From Acidimicrobiales bacterium (GTDB taxonomy: Bacteria; Actinomycetota; Acidimicrobiia; Acidimicrobiales; MedAcidi-G1), in assembly GCA_014239855.1 (NCBI GenBank), contig JAAZXY010000015.1, positions 1 through 45,714 on the forward strand: a DNA stretch of 45,714 nt, in the 5' to 3' direction. Within the stretch, counting starts at the first letter, position 1. The number at the start of each line of letters is the position of its first letter. The notes below the pieces were generated by a model. The model did not search any database. It worked only from the letters and a program-made list of their open reading frames with translations, and was not told where the DNA came from. The translations under genes and the position numbers were made by a program. This document shows positions 9,042-16,935 of the stretch, piece after piece.

Positions 9042-10168
9042 GCCCGGTCCTCCGATGAGAGCCGCTCTCCGAAGAGCCCGGAGGGCTTGAACAGCAGCAC
9101 GAGGACCAGCACGGTGAAGGCCACCGCGTCCTTGAGCTGGGACACGCCCGGCACGCCGAGCGGTTCGAGGATGACCAACGGTGCGATGGACTCGGCCGAG
9201 CCCAGCGAGATGCCGCCGGCCATGGCGCCACCCAGGTTGCCGATGCCGCCGACCACCGCTGCGGTGAACGCCTTGACGCCGGGCAGGAAGCCGGTCATGT
9301 GGGTGACTGAGCGGAACATGAGGCCCCAGAGGATCCCGCCCACGCCGGCCATGGCGCCACCCACCGCGAACGTGGTGACGATGGTGCGGTTCACGTCGAT
9401 CCCCATGAGGGACGCGATCTCCTTGTCCTCGGCGACGGCCCGCATGGCCTTGCCGGTCTTGGTCCGCTCCACGATGTACCAGAGCCCGGCCATGGAGGCG
9501 GCGGCCACGGCCAGCACCAGCAGGCGGGTTCCGGCGATCTCGAACGTCAGGATCGACCGCTGCTTGGACAACCACTCAGGGAGGCGGGGGTAGCTCTTGG
9601 TGGACGGACCGAACAGACCGAGCACGAAGTTCTGGATGAAGAACGAGACGCCGATCGACGTGATCAGCGGAATGAGACGGGGCGAGTTGCGGAGCGGTCG
9701 GTAGGCCACCCGCTCCATGACCACCGCGGTGAACGTCGAGAAGAAGACGGCCATCACGATGATGAGGACCAGGCAGAGCAGGAAGTTGGACTCCCACATC
9801 CCGTTGGCCTGGAACTTGTCCGAGGCAATGAAGCCGGTCATGGCCCCCACCATGAACACCTCGCCGTGGGCGAAGTTGATGAAGCCCAGCACGCCGTAGA
9901 CCATCGAGTAGCCCAGAGCGATGAGGCCGTACATCGATCCCTGGGAGAGCCCCGAGATGAGTAGGCCCTTGAACTGGTCGCCGGTGAGACCCCGGGCGCC
10001 CGGGTTGCGCCACTGGGCGAACGGGTTCTCGGGGTCGAACTGCTGCCAGATGAAGGCCAACAGACCGACCACGATCATGGTCACCAGGAAGACCCGGATG
10101 AAGGTGAGGAAGCGGTCGACGGCCACGAGTCGTCGCGCGGACTTCGTCGAGATTGCGTGAGTTGGCAC
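9038..10168 (-). CDS. livH: Branched-chain amino acid ABC transporter permease LivH
   Basis: Inner-membrane permease, about 376 aa, first gene of the transporter operon. Seen: a membrane helix near the N-terminus (FIRVFLVTMIVVGLLAFIW), then the LivH core LSQGSMYGLIALGYSMVYG and LGFINFAHGEVFMVGA, the cytoplasmic coupling loop EDKEIASLMGIDVNRT, and GLMFRSVTHMTGF. The start is set at GTG 10168, which has GGAG 5 nt upstream. An in-frame start further upstream would run into the divergent aminotransferase promoter and adds a non-conserved, non-membrane stretch. Extra residues between the first helix and the core (WRNPGARGLTG) are typical of longer actinobacterial LivH proteins. Confidence 0.9.
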   Translation of the reverse strand: MPTHAISTKSARRLVAVDRFLTFIRVFLVTMIVVGLLAFIWQQFDPENPFAQWRNPGARGLTGDQFKGLLISGLSQGSMYGLIALGYSMVYGVLGFINFAHGEVFMVGAMTGFIASDKFQANGMWESNFLLCLVLIIVMAVFFSTFTAVVMERVAYRPLRNSPRLIPLITSIGVSFFIQNFVLGLFGPSTKSYPRLPEWLSKQRSILTFEIAGTRLLVLAVAAASMAGLWYIVERTKTGKAMRAVAEDKEIASLMGIDVNRTIVTTFAVGGAMAGVGGILWGLMFRSVTHMTGFLPGVKAFTAAVVGGIGNLGGAMAGGISLGSAESIAPLVILEPLGVPGVSQLKDAVAFTVLVLVLLFKPSGLFGERLSSEDRA

Positions 10169-10207
10169 AGATGCTCCGTCTGACGTCACTGGCAAAGGGC
10201 AGACGGA

Positions 10208-10213
10208 AGAGTA
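10208..10213 (-). promoter_or_regulatory. Candidate -10 box for the liv operon
   Basis: TACTCT on the minus strand, 39 nt before the GTG start of livH in the divergent intergenic region. It fits the actinobacterial TAnnnT pattern. No convincing -35 hexamer is seen, so this is a weak call. Confidence 0.3.
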
Positions 10214-10270
10214 TCCGCCCAACGGCCTGTCCGTGTGCCCTCCGTCACCGCTGGCGACGACGTCCATCGG

Positions 10271-10276
10271 TACGCT
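10271..10276 (+). promoter_or_regulatory. Putative leaderless -10 box (TACGCT) of the class IV aminotransferase
   Basis: TACGCT is followed by 7 nt and then ATG 10284. No Shine-Dalgarno sequence is visible, so transcription probably starts at the A of the start codon. Confidence 0.45.
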
Positions 10277-10283
10277 CGCCCCC

Positions 10284-11198
10284 ATGTCCCGCAGCACCCA
10301 TCAGGCCCTGGCCGACGAGCGCAACGCCTCCGTCGAGATCTACATCAACGGCGAGTTCTTTCCCCGCCACGAGGCCAAGGTGTCGGTGTTCGACAGTGGC
10401 TTCCTGGTGGGCGACGGCGTCTGGGAGGGGCTGCGGCTCCACCATGGCCGGTTCGCCTTCCTGGACCGCCACATGAACCGACTGTTCGCCGGACTGGCCG
10501 CCACCGGCATCGATGTGGGCATGACCCGGGACGGTGTGATCGAAGCGCTCCGGGCCACCGTGGACCGCAACGACATGCACGACGACGTCCACGTTCGCCT
10601 CATGGTCACCCGCGGCGACAAGAAGACCCCGTCACAGCACCCGTCCAACTGCGTGGGCGGACCGAACGTGGTCATCATCGCCGAGCACAAGGCGGCTGAT
10701 CCGGCGGTGCTGGCCTCGGGCATCTCGTTGTTCACGGCCACCGTGCGACGACCGCCACCCGACACGCTCGACCAGCGCCTCAACTGCCACTCCAAGATGC
10801 ACGAGGTGATCGCCCTCATCCAGGCCGTGGAGGCCGGTGCCGACGAGGCCCTCATGCTGGACCCGACGGGAGCGGTGGCCACCTGCAACGCCACCAACTT
10901 CTTCATCGTCCGGGAAGGCGGCGTATGGACGTCGACCGGGCACTACAACCTGAACGGCATCACCCGTCAGGTGGTGCTGGAGATCGCGCCGCAGGCCGGG
11001 CTGACCGCCCATGAGAAGCCGTTCTCGCTGACCGACGTCTACTCGGCCGACGAGGTGTTCGTGACCGGCACCTTCGCCGGACTCACCCCGGTGGTGTCCG
11101 TCGACGGGCGAACCATCGGCAACGGTGGCCCGGGGCCGTTGACGGCCCGCCTGCGCGACCTGTACCACGAGGCTGTCGAAGCCGACGTGACCCGCTGA
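10284..11198 (+). CDS. Class IV (fold type IV) PLP aminotransferase
   Basis: PLP-dependent enzyme of the branched-chain aminotransferase / D-amino acid aminotransferase / aminodeoxychorismate lyase superfamily, 304 aa. Seen: an N-terminal strand with INGEFF and VSVFDSGFLVGDGVWEGLR, the lysine region LNCHSKMHEVIAL (the lysine expected to bind PLP), and the phosphate-binding segments DEALMLDPTGAVATCNATNFF and NLNGITRQVV. The start at ATG 10284 is favoured by a TAnnnT box 7 nt upstream. Longer in-frame starts add a non-conserved stretch. The following sulfotransferase lies 32 nt downstream on the same strand. Substrate is undetermined; BCAT-like or D-amino-acid transaminase are both possible. 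Confidence 0.88.
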   Translation: MSRSTHQALADERNASVEIYINGEFFPRHEAKVSVFDSGFLVGDGVWEGLRLHHGRFAFLDRHMNRLFAGLAATGIDVGMTRDGVIEALRATVDRNDMHDDVHVRLMVTRGDKKTPSQHPSNCVGGPNVVIIAEHKAADPAVLASGISLFTATVRRPPPDTLDQRLNCHSKMHEVIALIQAVEAGADEALMLDPTGAVATCNATNFFIVREGGVWTSTGHYNLNGITRQVVLEIAPQAGLTAHEKPFSLTDVYSADEVFVTGTFAGLTPVVSVDGRTIGNGGPGPLTARLRDLYHEAVEADVTR

Positions 11199-11230
11199 TC
11201 CGGGTCCGTCCAGGTCGCGACGCCTTCCTC

Positions 11231-11965
11231 ATGGCCCCTCCGCTCAACTGCCTGCGAATCAACTGCTGGTCGGGGCCGCGCAACATCTCGACGTCGTTCA
11301 TGTACGCCTTCGGGCAGCGGGCTGACACCACGGTGTTCGACGAGCCCATCTACGCCCACTACCTGCGGGTCACCGGGCGCCAGCACCCCGGGCGGGCCGA
11401 GGTGCTGGCCAGTCAGGATCCCGACGGCGAGGCCGTGGTACGGGACCTGATCCTGGGTGACCACCCGACGCCGGTGGTCTTCTTCAAGCAGATGGCCCAG
11501 CACGTCGTGGACCTGGACCTGGGATTCCTCGCCTCGTGTCGCAACATGCTCCTGATCCGGGACCCTGAACGGGTGGTGACGTCGTTCGCCAAGAACGTCC
11601 CCGACGTGGGGGTGGCCGATACCGGGCTCCCCATCCAGGTGGCGTTGCTGGAAGCCATGCTGACCGCCGGCGAGGACCCGGTCGTCGTCGATTCCGCGGC
11701 CCTGCTGGCCGCACCGGAAGCCATGCTCCGACTGCTCTGTGACCGCCTCGGCCTGGACTTCGATCCGGCGATGCTGTCGTGGCCAGCCGGTCCCAAGCCC
11801 GCTGATGGCGTGTGGGCCGAGCACTGGTACGCCAGCACCCACCGGTCCACCGGCTTTGAGGCCGGGGCACCGAGCACCGAGCCCGCTCCGCCTCACCTCC
11901 GACCGGTGGTCGACGAGGCCCGGAGCCTCTACGAACGTCTGGCGGAGTACGCGCTCACCGTCTGA
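11231..11965 (+). CDS. Sulfotransferase-family protein
   Basis: P-loop sulfotransferase-like protein, 244 aa. Seen: an N-terminal PAPS-binding-like loop WSGPRNISTSFMYAF, then LLIRDPERVVTSFAKN (the second phosphate motif, with Arg-Asp-Pro and serine). It lacks the Gly-Lys of classic PAPS loops, with PRN in the turn instead. It follows a class IV aminotransferase and is probably co-transcribed with it. Adjacent or fused aminotransferase-sulfotransferase pairs are known to me in other lineages, but the product is not. Its last 37 nt overlap the convergent end of the small aconitase-X subunit gene. Confidence 0.8.
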   Translation: MAPPLNCLRINCWSGPRNISTSFMYAFGQRADTTVFDEPIYAHYLRVTGRQHPGRAEVLASQDPDGEAVVRDLILGDHPTPVVFFKQMAQHVVDLDLGFLASCRNMLLIRDPERVVTSFAKNVPDVGVADTGLPIQVALLEAMLTAGEDPVVVDSAALLAAPEAMLRLLCDRLGLDFDPAMLSWPAGPKPADGVWAEHWYASTHRSTGFEAGAPSTEPAPPHLRPVVDEARSLYERLAEYALTV

Positions 11966-12417
11966 CCCGACACCGTGCACCGGTCGCCGGTGTGCAGCCC
12001 GTCGATGCCCTCGGCCAGCACCACCACCGGTACGAGCCGGCCGTAGAGCTCGTCGGCCACCACGGCGCCCAGAGCGATGATCTCATCAGGCTCGGCCATC
12101 AGTACGGCCCGCGGGCCGGTTCCGGCCCGGACCGCTTCACACAGGACGCTGCTGCCGCCACTGGAACCCTTTCCTGACGGCATGACCAGCACCCGGTCGG
12201 CCACCGATTCCCCGACCTGGGGGTGACGCCGGTCGATGATCCGGCCGGTCGTCGGATCCAGGCCGCCCCAGAAGCTCAGGGGCTCATCGAGGCGCAGGAC
12301 CTCGCCCGACGCCTCGCCGGCCACCATGGTCCGGCCCTCCAACAGGTCGACGGGTGTTCCCGCCTCAGGCGGGGGTCCCTCAGATAGGGGTCCCTCAGAT
12401 AGGGGTCCTTCAGACAC
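11929..12417 (-). CDS. Aconitase-X swivel (small) subunit, DUF126 family
   Basis: Small subunit of an AcnX-type dehydratase, 162 aa. Seen: the DUF126 signature LSFWGGLDPTTGRIID, HPQVGES, VLVMPSGKGSSGGSSVL (phospho/substrate serine loop) and LMAEPDEIIALGAVVADELYG. The GTG start overlaps the stop of the large-subunit gene by 8 nt. The first 15 residues come from a 15-bp tandem repeat (SEGPL units), so the true conserved protein begins later, near TPVDLLEG. Known two-subunit AcnX enzymes include cis-3-hydroxy-L-proline dehydratase; archaeal forms act on phosphomevalonate. The substrate here is not certain. It converges on and overlaps the sulfotransferase gene by 37 nt. Confidence 0.88.
   Translation of the reverse strand: MSEGPLSEGPLSEGPPPEAGTPVDLLEGRTMVAGEASGEVLRLDEPLSFWGGLDPTTGRIIDRRHPQVGESVADRVLVMPSGKGSSGGSSVLCEAVRAGTGPRAVLMAEPDEIIALGAVVADELYGRLVPVVVLAEGIDGLHTGDRCTVSGQTVSAYSARRS
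12372..12416. repeat. 15-bp tandem repeat, 3 copies, at the AcnX subunit junction
   Basis: Unit GGGGTCCCTCAGATA at 12372-12386 and 12387-12401, with a third copy at 12402-12416 carrying two substitutions. Read on the minus strand each unit encodes Ser-Glu-Gly-Pro-Leu at the start of the small AcnX subunit. The large-subunit stop lies in the first translated copy. Confidence 0.9.
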
Positions 12418-13675
12418 GGGTCCACAGCCCCTCGTCGCGGACCACCCGGCCGGCGACCGCTGATTCGACGCAGTCCTCGATGCTGCCGAACACCACCTCG
12501 ACGCCGAGGTTGCCCGGCGCGTAGTAGGCCCACTTGGCCGAATCGGTCATCGAGGTGCCCGACGTGTCCTCGATGATGGACGTGAAGTAGGTGCAGGTGT
12601 CGACCACCATCTGGACGCCGGCATCGACCAGACGGTCGGCCCAGCCACGCAACTCGACCTCACGGAGCACATCACGGCCCGTCGAGGCGTAGACGTTGAC
12701 CCCGTCGTGGATGCGTCGGTCACCCAGCACCTCGACGAGTCGGCCGAACTGCCCGACCGAATAGTGCGGCGTGCCGAGGCTGACCGTGCGGAGGCGATCG
12801 TCATCCGTCGTGCTGAGGCGATCCCGGGCGGCCCGGAGATCCTCCGGCCCGACCTCGAACTCGGCCACCGGGGCCCGGCCGCCGAGCGCCGCGTCGAGCG
12901 TGGGCGCTTCGGGCGTACTGCCCGCTACGTGGAACAGGCCCACGCTGCCCGTCGACGCCGCGGCGGCACCGAGGGCCTTGAGTCGATCCTCGGAGACCCC
13001 GTCGGGCAGTCCCACGATGACCGGAACGGCCTTCCCGACCAGCGGTCCGATCAGGCCACCCAGCACCGGATAGAGGACGTCACGGTCCAGGAGTTCGTCG
13101 GACACCCCGTTCAGTCGAACCACCGTGGTGGCCAGCCGGTTGGCGTCAAGGTGCAGGCCAGCGGCCGGCGCCCGGCCGGTGATGGCACAGCACAGGTCGA
13201 TGAAGTCCCCCCAGCGGTGGGTTCGGGCTCCGAGCACCGAGTTGGCGAACACGATGGCGTTGGACTCGGCCCACGCCACGTGCTCGCCGAAGCCGGGGCG
13301 CTCCTCGAGCTGGTAGGGCGCACAGGTCCAGGTCGGCCGGCAACCCATCTCCTCGAACCGATCCATGAGGCGCCGCGACAGTCGGACCTCCTCGGCGTCA
13401 CCCCGGGAGAGTTCGGGATGGAGCAGGTCCAGGGACGAGACGTTCAGGGTGGTCGGCACCGACACCCGGGCCCCGTCGTCGGCCAGCCGGCCGGCGAAGT
13501 CGAGCGACGCCATGCCGGTGAACAGACAGGAGTCGATGTGGGCCCCGACGATGTCCAGCAGCCGTTCGGCCTCCATGGCTTCGGCGACCCGGGTCACCAC
13601 CCGCATGGCCAGGGCTACCGCCGGCCCCTCTTCGCCCGCCAGACGTGCGGCGTCGCGCTCGTCGAGGCGGAGCAT
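12410..13675 (-). CDS. Aconitase-X catalytic (large) subunit, DUF521 family
   Basis: Catalytic subunit of an AcnX-family Fe-S dehydratase, 421 aa. Seen: an N-terminal LAGEEGPAVALAMRVV, GAHIDSCLFTGMASLDFA, VSVPTTLNVSSLDLL, then the cysteine-bearing segments WTCAPYQ, DLCCAITGRAP and VVDTCTYF, which carry the candidate cluster ligands. It ends with WAYYAPGNLGVEVVFGS. The start ATG 13675 overlaps the preceding LysM gene stop (TGATG), and its own stop overlaps the small-subunit start. Characterised bacterial AcnX enzymes dehydrate cis-3-hydroxy-L-proline; that function is possible but no proline racemase or imino acid reductase is nearby. The family call is secure, the substrate is not. Confidence 0.88.
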   Translation of the reverse strand: MLRLDERDAARLAGEEGPAVALAMRVVTRVAEAMEAERLLDIVGAHIDSCLFTGMASLDFAGRLADDGARVSVPTTLNVSSLDLLHPELSRGDAEEVRLSRRLMDRFEEMGCRPTWTCAPYQLEERPGFGEHVAWAESNAIVFANSVLGARTHRWGDFIDLCCAITGRAPAAGLHLDANRLATTVVRLNGVSDELLDRDVLYPVLGGLIGPLVGKAVPVIVGLPDGVSEDRLKALGAAAASTGSVGLFHVAGSTPEAPTLDAALGGRAPVAEFEVGPEDLRAARDRLSTTDDDRLRTVSLGTPHYSVGQFGRLVEVLGDRRIHDGVNVYASTGRDVLREVELRGWADRLVDAGVQMVVDTCTYFTSIIEDTSGTSMTDSAKWAYYAPGNLGVEVVFGSIEDCVESAVAGRVVRDEGLWTRV

Positions 13676-14277
13676 CAGCAGTTGGGGTTGACCTCGGGCT
13701 CGTCGGGATCGGGAACTTCACCGTCGATCACCAGCTCCTGCCCCACGAAGAGCAGGTTGGCATCGTCGATGGCGTTGCGTTCCATGATGTCCTCGACCGT
13801 GGTGTCGTGGCGCTTGGCGATCTTGGACAGCGAATCGCCGGCCATGACGGTCACGATGAGGACGTCGCCCGTCTCGGCGGGTTCCTCGGCGTCCGGATCG
13901 TCGAGCAGGATGACCTGGCCGACGAAGATCTGGTTGGCGTCGCAGAGTTCGTTGATGCGAACCAACGTGTCGACGTTGGTGCCGAACCGCTTGGCGATCT
14001 TGGACAGCGAATCGCCGGCCTCTACGGTCACCGACTCGGCAACCTCCGGTGGCGCCTCCGTCGTGGTGGCCGGCGCGGCGGTCGTCGTGGTGGCCGGCGC
14101 CTCGTACACGGCCTCCGTGGTGGTCGTGGCCGTGGCGCCAGCGGTCGAGGCATCGGCCGTGGTGGCGGCGAAGATGGCCGTCGTGGTGGTCTGGACGACG
14201 ACCGGATCGTCGTCGGAGCCTCCACAGGCGGTGGCCACGAGGGCCAGAACGGTCAGGGAAACGGCGAACCTGCGCAT
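13675..14277 (-). CDS. Secreted lipoprotein with two LysM domains
   Basis: Exported peptidoglycan-binding protein, 200 aa. Seen: a short signal peptide RRFAVSLTVLALVATAC, with a lipobox-like cysteine at about residue 18; a Thr/Ala-rich linker (residues 30-75); then two LysM repeats starting VTVEAGDSLSKIAKRFG and VTVMAGDSLSKIAKRHD, each ending in an FVGQ segment; and an acidic tail. The start ATG 14277 has a TATGCT box 6 nt upstream and no Shine-Dalgarno, so it is probably leaderless. Its stop overlaps the aconitase-X start by one base, although no functional link is obvious. No enzymatic domain is attached. Confidence 0.88.
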   Translation of the reverse strand: MRRFAVSLTVLALVATACGGSDDDPVVVQTTTTAIFAATTADASTAGATATTTTEAVYEAPATTTTAAPATTTEAPPEVAESVTVEAGDSLSKIAKRFGTNVDTLVRINELCDANQIFVGQVILLDDPDAEEPAETGDVLIVTVMAGDSLSKIAKRHDTTVEDIMERNAIDDANLLFVGQELVIDGEVPDPDEPEVNPNC

Positions 14278-14283
14278 GATCGG

Positions 14284-14289
14284 AGCATA
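14284..14289 (-). promoter_or_regulatory. Putative leaderless -10 box (TATGCT) of the LysM lipoprotein
   Basis: TATGCT on the minus strand, 6 nt before ATG 14277. Transcription would begin at or next to the start codon and could continue into the two aconitase-X genes. Confidence 0.5.
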
Positions 14290-14366
14290 GGTCCGGCCCC
14301 CCACTCCGCCGGGTACCCCTCCGACCCGCTCGGCCCGCCCCCCCGGAGAGGTTTCCCGAAAGCTCT

Positions 14367-15413
14367 TCAGCCAGCCAGCACCTCGGCGATCGACTCCCGG
14401 AAGTCGGGTCGCAACACCCCCACCTCGGTGATGATTCCCGTGACCAGGTCGGCCGGCGTGACGTCGAATGCCGGGTTCCAGACGGCCACCGGGCCGGGGT
14501 GGGCGGCCCTCAGATCCGAGGCCTGAACCTCGTCCCCCGAGCGGTCCTCGATCTCGATCTCGGCACCGGTCGCCGTGGCGGGGTCGATGGTCGATGTCGG
14601 TGCCGCCACGTAGAACGGGATCCCGGCCCGGGCCGCGGCCACGGCATGGGCGAAGGTCCCCACCTTGTTGGCCACGTCCCCGTTGGCGGCGATCCGGTCG
14701 GCACCGACCACCACGGCATCGATCCGCCCGGAAGCCAACAGCCCACACGCCGACGAGTCGGGCATGAGCGTCACCGGGATGCCGGCCGAGGCCAGTTCCC
14801 AGACGGTCAGGCGTGCGCCCTGCAGCAGCGGCCGGGTCTCCGAGGCGTAGACCTCCACGGGGTGGCCCTCGCGTGCCTTTCCGTAGACCACTCCGAGCGC
14901 CGTACCGATGCCGGTGGTGGCCAGGCGGCCGGCGTTGCAGTGGGTCATGAGCGTTCGGGCGTCCGGCAACTCGGCGGCACCGTGACGGCCGATGGCATCG
15001 CAGGCGTCCCGGTCCTCGGCGAACACGGCGTGCGCCTCGGCCAGGGCGCCGGCCCGCCGATCGGCGGCATCCATCGGGGCGATCCGAGCAACGACCCGGT
15101 CCACGGCCCACCGCAGGTTCACCGCCGTGGGTCGGGCATCGGCGATCCGCTCGGTCAGGGGCCCGAGTTCGTCCGGTCCGGCTGAGGAGCCCCCGGCCGC
15201 CAGTTCGTCGATGGCCACCACCACTCCGTAGGCCCCACAGGCACCGATGGCCGGAGCGCCCCGAATGGCCAGCCGGCCAATGGCATCGACCACCTCGTCG
15301 ACGGTCCGCAGGGCGATGACCCGGAGTTCGGCGGGCAGCAGGGTCTGGTCGATGATCTCGACGTGGTCGTCGACCCAGGCAATGGTCGGCGGCGTATCGA
15401 TGTCGATGGTCAT
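14367..15413 (-). CDS. mtnA: S-methyl-5-thioribose-1-phosphate isomerase
   Basis: Isomerises methylthioribose-1-phosphate to methylthioribulose-1-phosphate in the methionine salvage pathway; cytoplasmic, 348 aa, a usual length. Seen: IIDQTLLP and LAIRGAPAIGACGAYG near the N-terminus, THCNAGRLATTGIGTALGVVY with the catalytic cysteine, and the aspartate motif VVGADRIAANGDVANKVGT. It lies after the GFA gene with an ATGA overlap. No other mtn genes are in the window. Related eIF2B-like isomerases (ribose-1,5-bisphosphate isomerase) are less likely, given the close match of both motifs. Confidence 0.93.
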   Translation of the reverse strand: MTIDIDTPPTIAWVDDHVEIIDQTLLPAELRVIALRTVDEVVDAIGRLAIRGAPAIGACGAYGVVVAIDELAAGGSSAGPDELGPLTERIADARPTAVNLRWAVDRVVARIAPMDAADRRAGALAEAHAVFAEDRDACDAIGRHGAAELPDARTLMTHCNAGRLATTGIGTALGVVYGKAREGHPVEVYASETRPLLQGARLTVWELASAGIPVTLMPDSSACGLLASGRIDAVVVGADRIAANGDVANKVGTFAHAVAAARAGIPFYVAAPTSTIDPATATGAEIEIEDRSGDEVQASDLRAAHPGPVAVWNPAFDVTPADLVTGIITEVGVLRPDFRESIAEVLAG

Positions 15414-15892
15414 GTCGACCCACTCCCGGGATCAACATTGGAGGGATGGCCCAGAGCGCGGTCTCCCGGGTGGGTCTCGATCGTCGGGTCCAGGTGGTGG
15501 TAGTCGCCGGCTTCGTCGGCGTAGATGGCCACGACGGTTCTCAGACCGGTCGGCTGGTCGAGCGTTCCGGCGGCCACCGAGACCCGACCGGACTTGTCGG
15601 TGGCCTCCCAGAAAAGGGTGGCGCCGCACGTCGAGCAGAAGCCGTACCGGACGGTGTCGGTTCGTCGGTACCACCGGAGCGTGTCGTCGGACTCCAGGTG
15701 GAGGTCGGCCGAGCGCGTCGCGGTGGCCGACATGTGGTGACCGGTGATCCGCCGGCACGGCTCGCAGTGGCAGTGGACCACGTCGCGGAGTTCGCCGGTG
15801 ATGCGGTAGCGAACCCCACCACAGGCGCACCCTCCGGTCGCCCGGATCTCATCGGCGGTCCCGCTGTCACCAGTCACGTCATCACCAGCCAT
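15410..15892 (-). CDS. GFA-family (glutathione-dependent formaldehyde-activating enzyme-like) zinc protein
   Basis: Small zinc-binding protein of the GFA/CENP-V fold, 160 aa. Seen: cysteine sets GCACGGVRY, HCHCEPCRR and GFCSTCGATLFW, which ligate the structural and catalytic zinc ions, and the family spacing throughout. The start ATG 15892 has GAGG 8 nt upstream. It overlaps mtnA by 4 nt, so the two are translationally coupled. Members named GFA were proposed to join formaldehyde to glutathione, but most homologues, especially in actinobacteria that lack glutathione, have no proven role. A formaldehyde function here should not be assumed, although it would suit a C1-active cell. Confidence 0.88.
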   Translation of the reverse strand: MAGDDVTGDSGTADEIRATGGCACGGVRYRITGELRDVVHCHCEPCRRITGHHMSATATRSADLHLESDDTLRWYRRTDTVRYGFCSTCGATLFWEATDKSGRVSVAAGTLDQPTGLRTVVAIYADEAGDYHHLDPTIETHPGDRALGHPSNVDPGSGST

Positions 15893-16045
15893 GCGCGAAT
15901 CCTCGCACGGTCCCGTGTCCGATGACCGGTATCCGATGGTGCCGGGCCGGGTCGTCGGTGGTGGACTGCCGATCTGCCGTATCAGATCGCCGCCCTCCTG
16001 GCTGCCACGTCCTGGGCGTGCAGCAGCCTCATCGCCGCCGAGCCG

Positions 16046-16867
16046 GTGCGCCGCCTCGGCGGGCCACGGTTCTGCCGCATCCGGATGCTGTACGTCAGCG
16101 CCATGCTGCTCGTGCTGGCCACCGTCACCGGCGGGTGGTCGACCCTGAAGGCGTCCGACCTCGGCCTGTTGGCCGTGTCGGGGCTGGTGGGGATCCTGGT
16201 GGGCGACCTGGCGTTGTTCACCGCCATGGCCCGGATCGGCCCCCGGCGGACGTCGGTGCTGTTCACCACCAACGCCCCGCTGGCCGCGGTGGGTGGCGTG
16301 CTGCTGTTCAACGAGTCCTTCGCCCCGTGGGCGTTGGTCGGTGCCGTGCTGACCGTGGGGGGCATCGCCCTGGCGGTCAACTTCGGCTCGCGGAGCGGAA
16401 CCCACACCGACGTCTTCGAGCGGGTCGAGGGTTCGATGCTGGTCGGGGCGACGTGGGCGGTGGTCGGCGCCCTCGGTCAGGCTCTCGGGGCGCTGGCCGT
16501 CAAGCCCATCCTCGACGGCGGAGCCGACACCCTGGCGGTGGCCGCAACGCGGGTGGTGATGGCCACCGTCGCCCTCTGGGTGCTCGCCCGACCGGTAGAC
16601 CGGCTGGCCCGTCCGGCCCGGAGCGGCCCGCTGCTGCCGTTGGACCACCTTCGACTGGTCGGGAGTGGCTTCGTGGCCATGGTGCTGGGCATGTCGTTGC
16701 TGCTGTGGGCACTGGGGCATGGTGACACCGGTGTGACCACCATCCTTTCGGCCACCACGCCGGTCATCCTGCTGCCCCTCCTCTGGGTCCGGATGCGTCA
16801 GGTCCCGACCGTCGGGGCGTGGACCGGCGCCGTACTGACGGTGATCGGAACCGCCCTCCTGCTCTGA
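16046..16867 (+). CDS. EamA/DMT-family permease, 5' end uncertain
   Basis: Drug/metabolite-superfamily membrane transporter. From the first usual start codon (GTG 16046) it is 273 aa with about nine hydrophobic segments and two EamA repeats, the first including LVGILVGDLALFTAMARIGP and the second beginning near SMLVGATWAVVGALGQALG. Upstream in the same frame, codons from 15974 encode a convincing first helix (IAALLAATSWACSSLIAAEPV), but no ATG, GTG or TTG precedes it before a stop at 15923. Either CTG 15974 is the start, or an 8-base near-duplication (15966-15973 / 15974-15981) has shifted the frame from an ATG at 15936. Substrate unknown. It converges on the nitroreductase gene. Confidence 0.82.
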   Translation: MRRLGGPRFCRIRMLYVSAMLLVLATVTGGWSTLKASDLGLLAVSGLVGILVGDLALFTAMARIGPRRTSVLFTTNAPLAAVGGVLLFNESFAPWALVGAVLTVGGIALAVNFGSRSGTHTDVFERVEGSMLVGATWAVVGALGQALGALAVKPILDGGADTLAVAATRVVMATVALWVLARPVDRLARPARSGPLLPLDHLRLVGSGFVAMVLGMSLLLWALGHGDTGVTTILSATTPVILLPLLWVRMRQVPTVGAWTGAVLTVIGTALLL

Positions 16868-16898
16868 CCGGTCGCCGTCGCCGCAGGACCTTCACGGT

Positions 16899-16920
16899 GG
16901 CTTCCCGGCGGCTTCCCGGC
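16899..16920. repeat. 11-bp tandem duplication in the convergent intergenic region
   Basis: GGCTTCCCGGC occurs twice in direct succession (16899-16909 and 16910-16920), between the stops of the EamA permease and the nitroreductase. Confidence 0.85.
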
Positions 16921-16935
16921 CCGAAGGACCGGCGT

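Noticed and set aside
15893-16720. Upstream minus-strand extension of the GFA protein
   Set aside because: It runs antisense through the EamA gene with low-complexity Gln/His/Gly-rich sequence; ATG 15892 with a GAGG ribosome-binding site is the sensible start.
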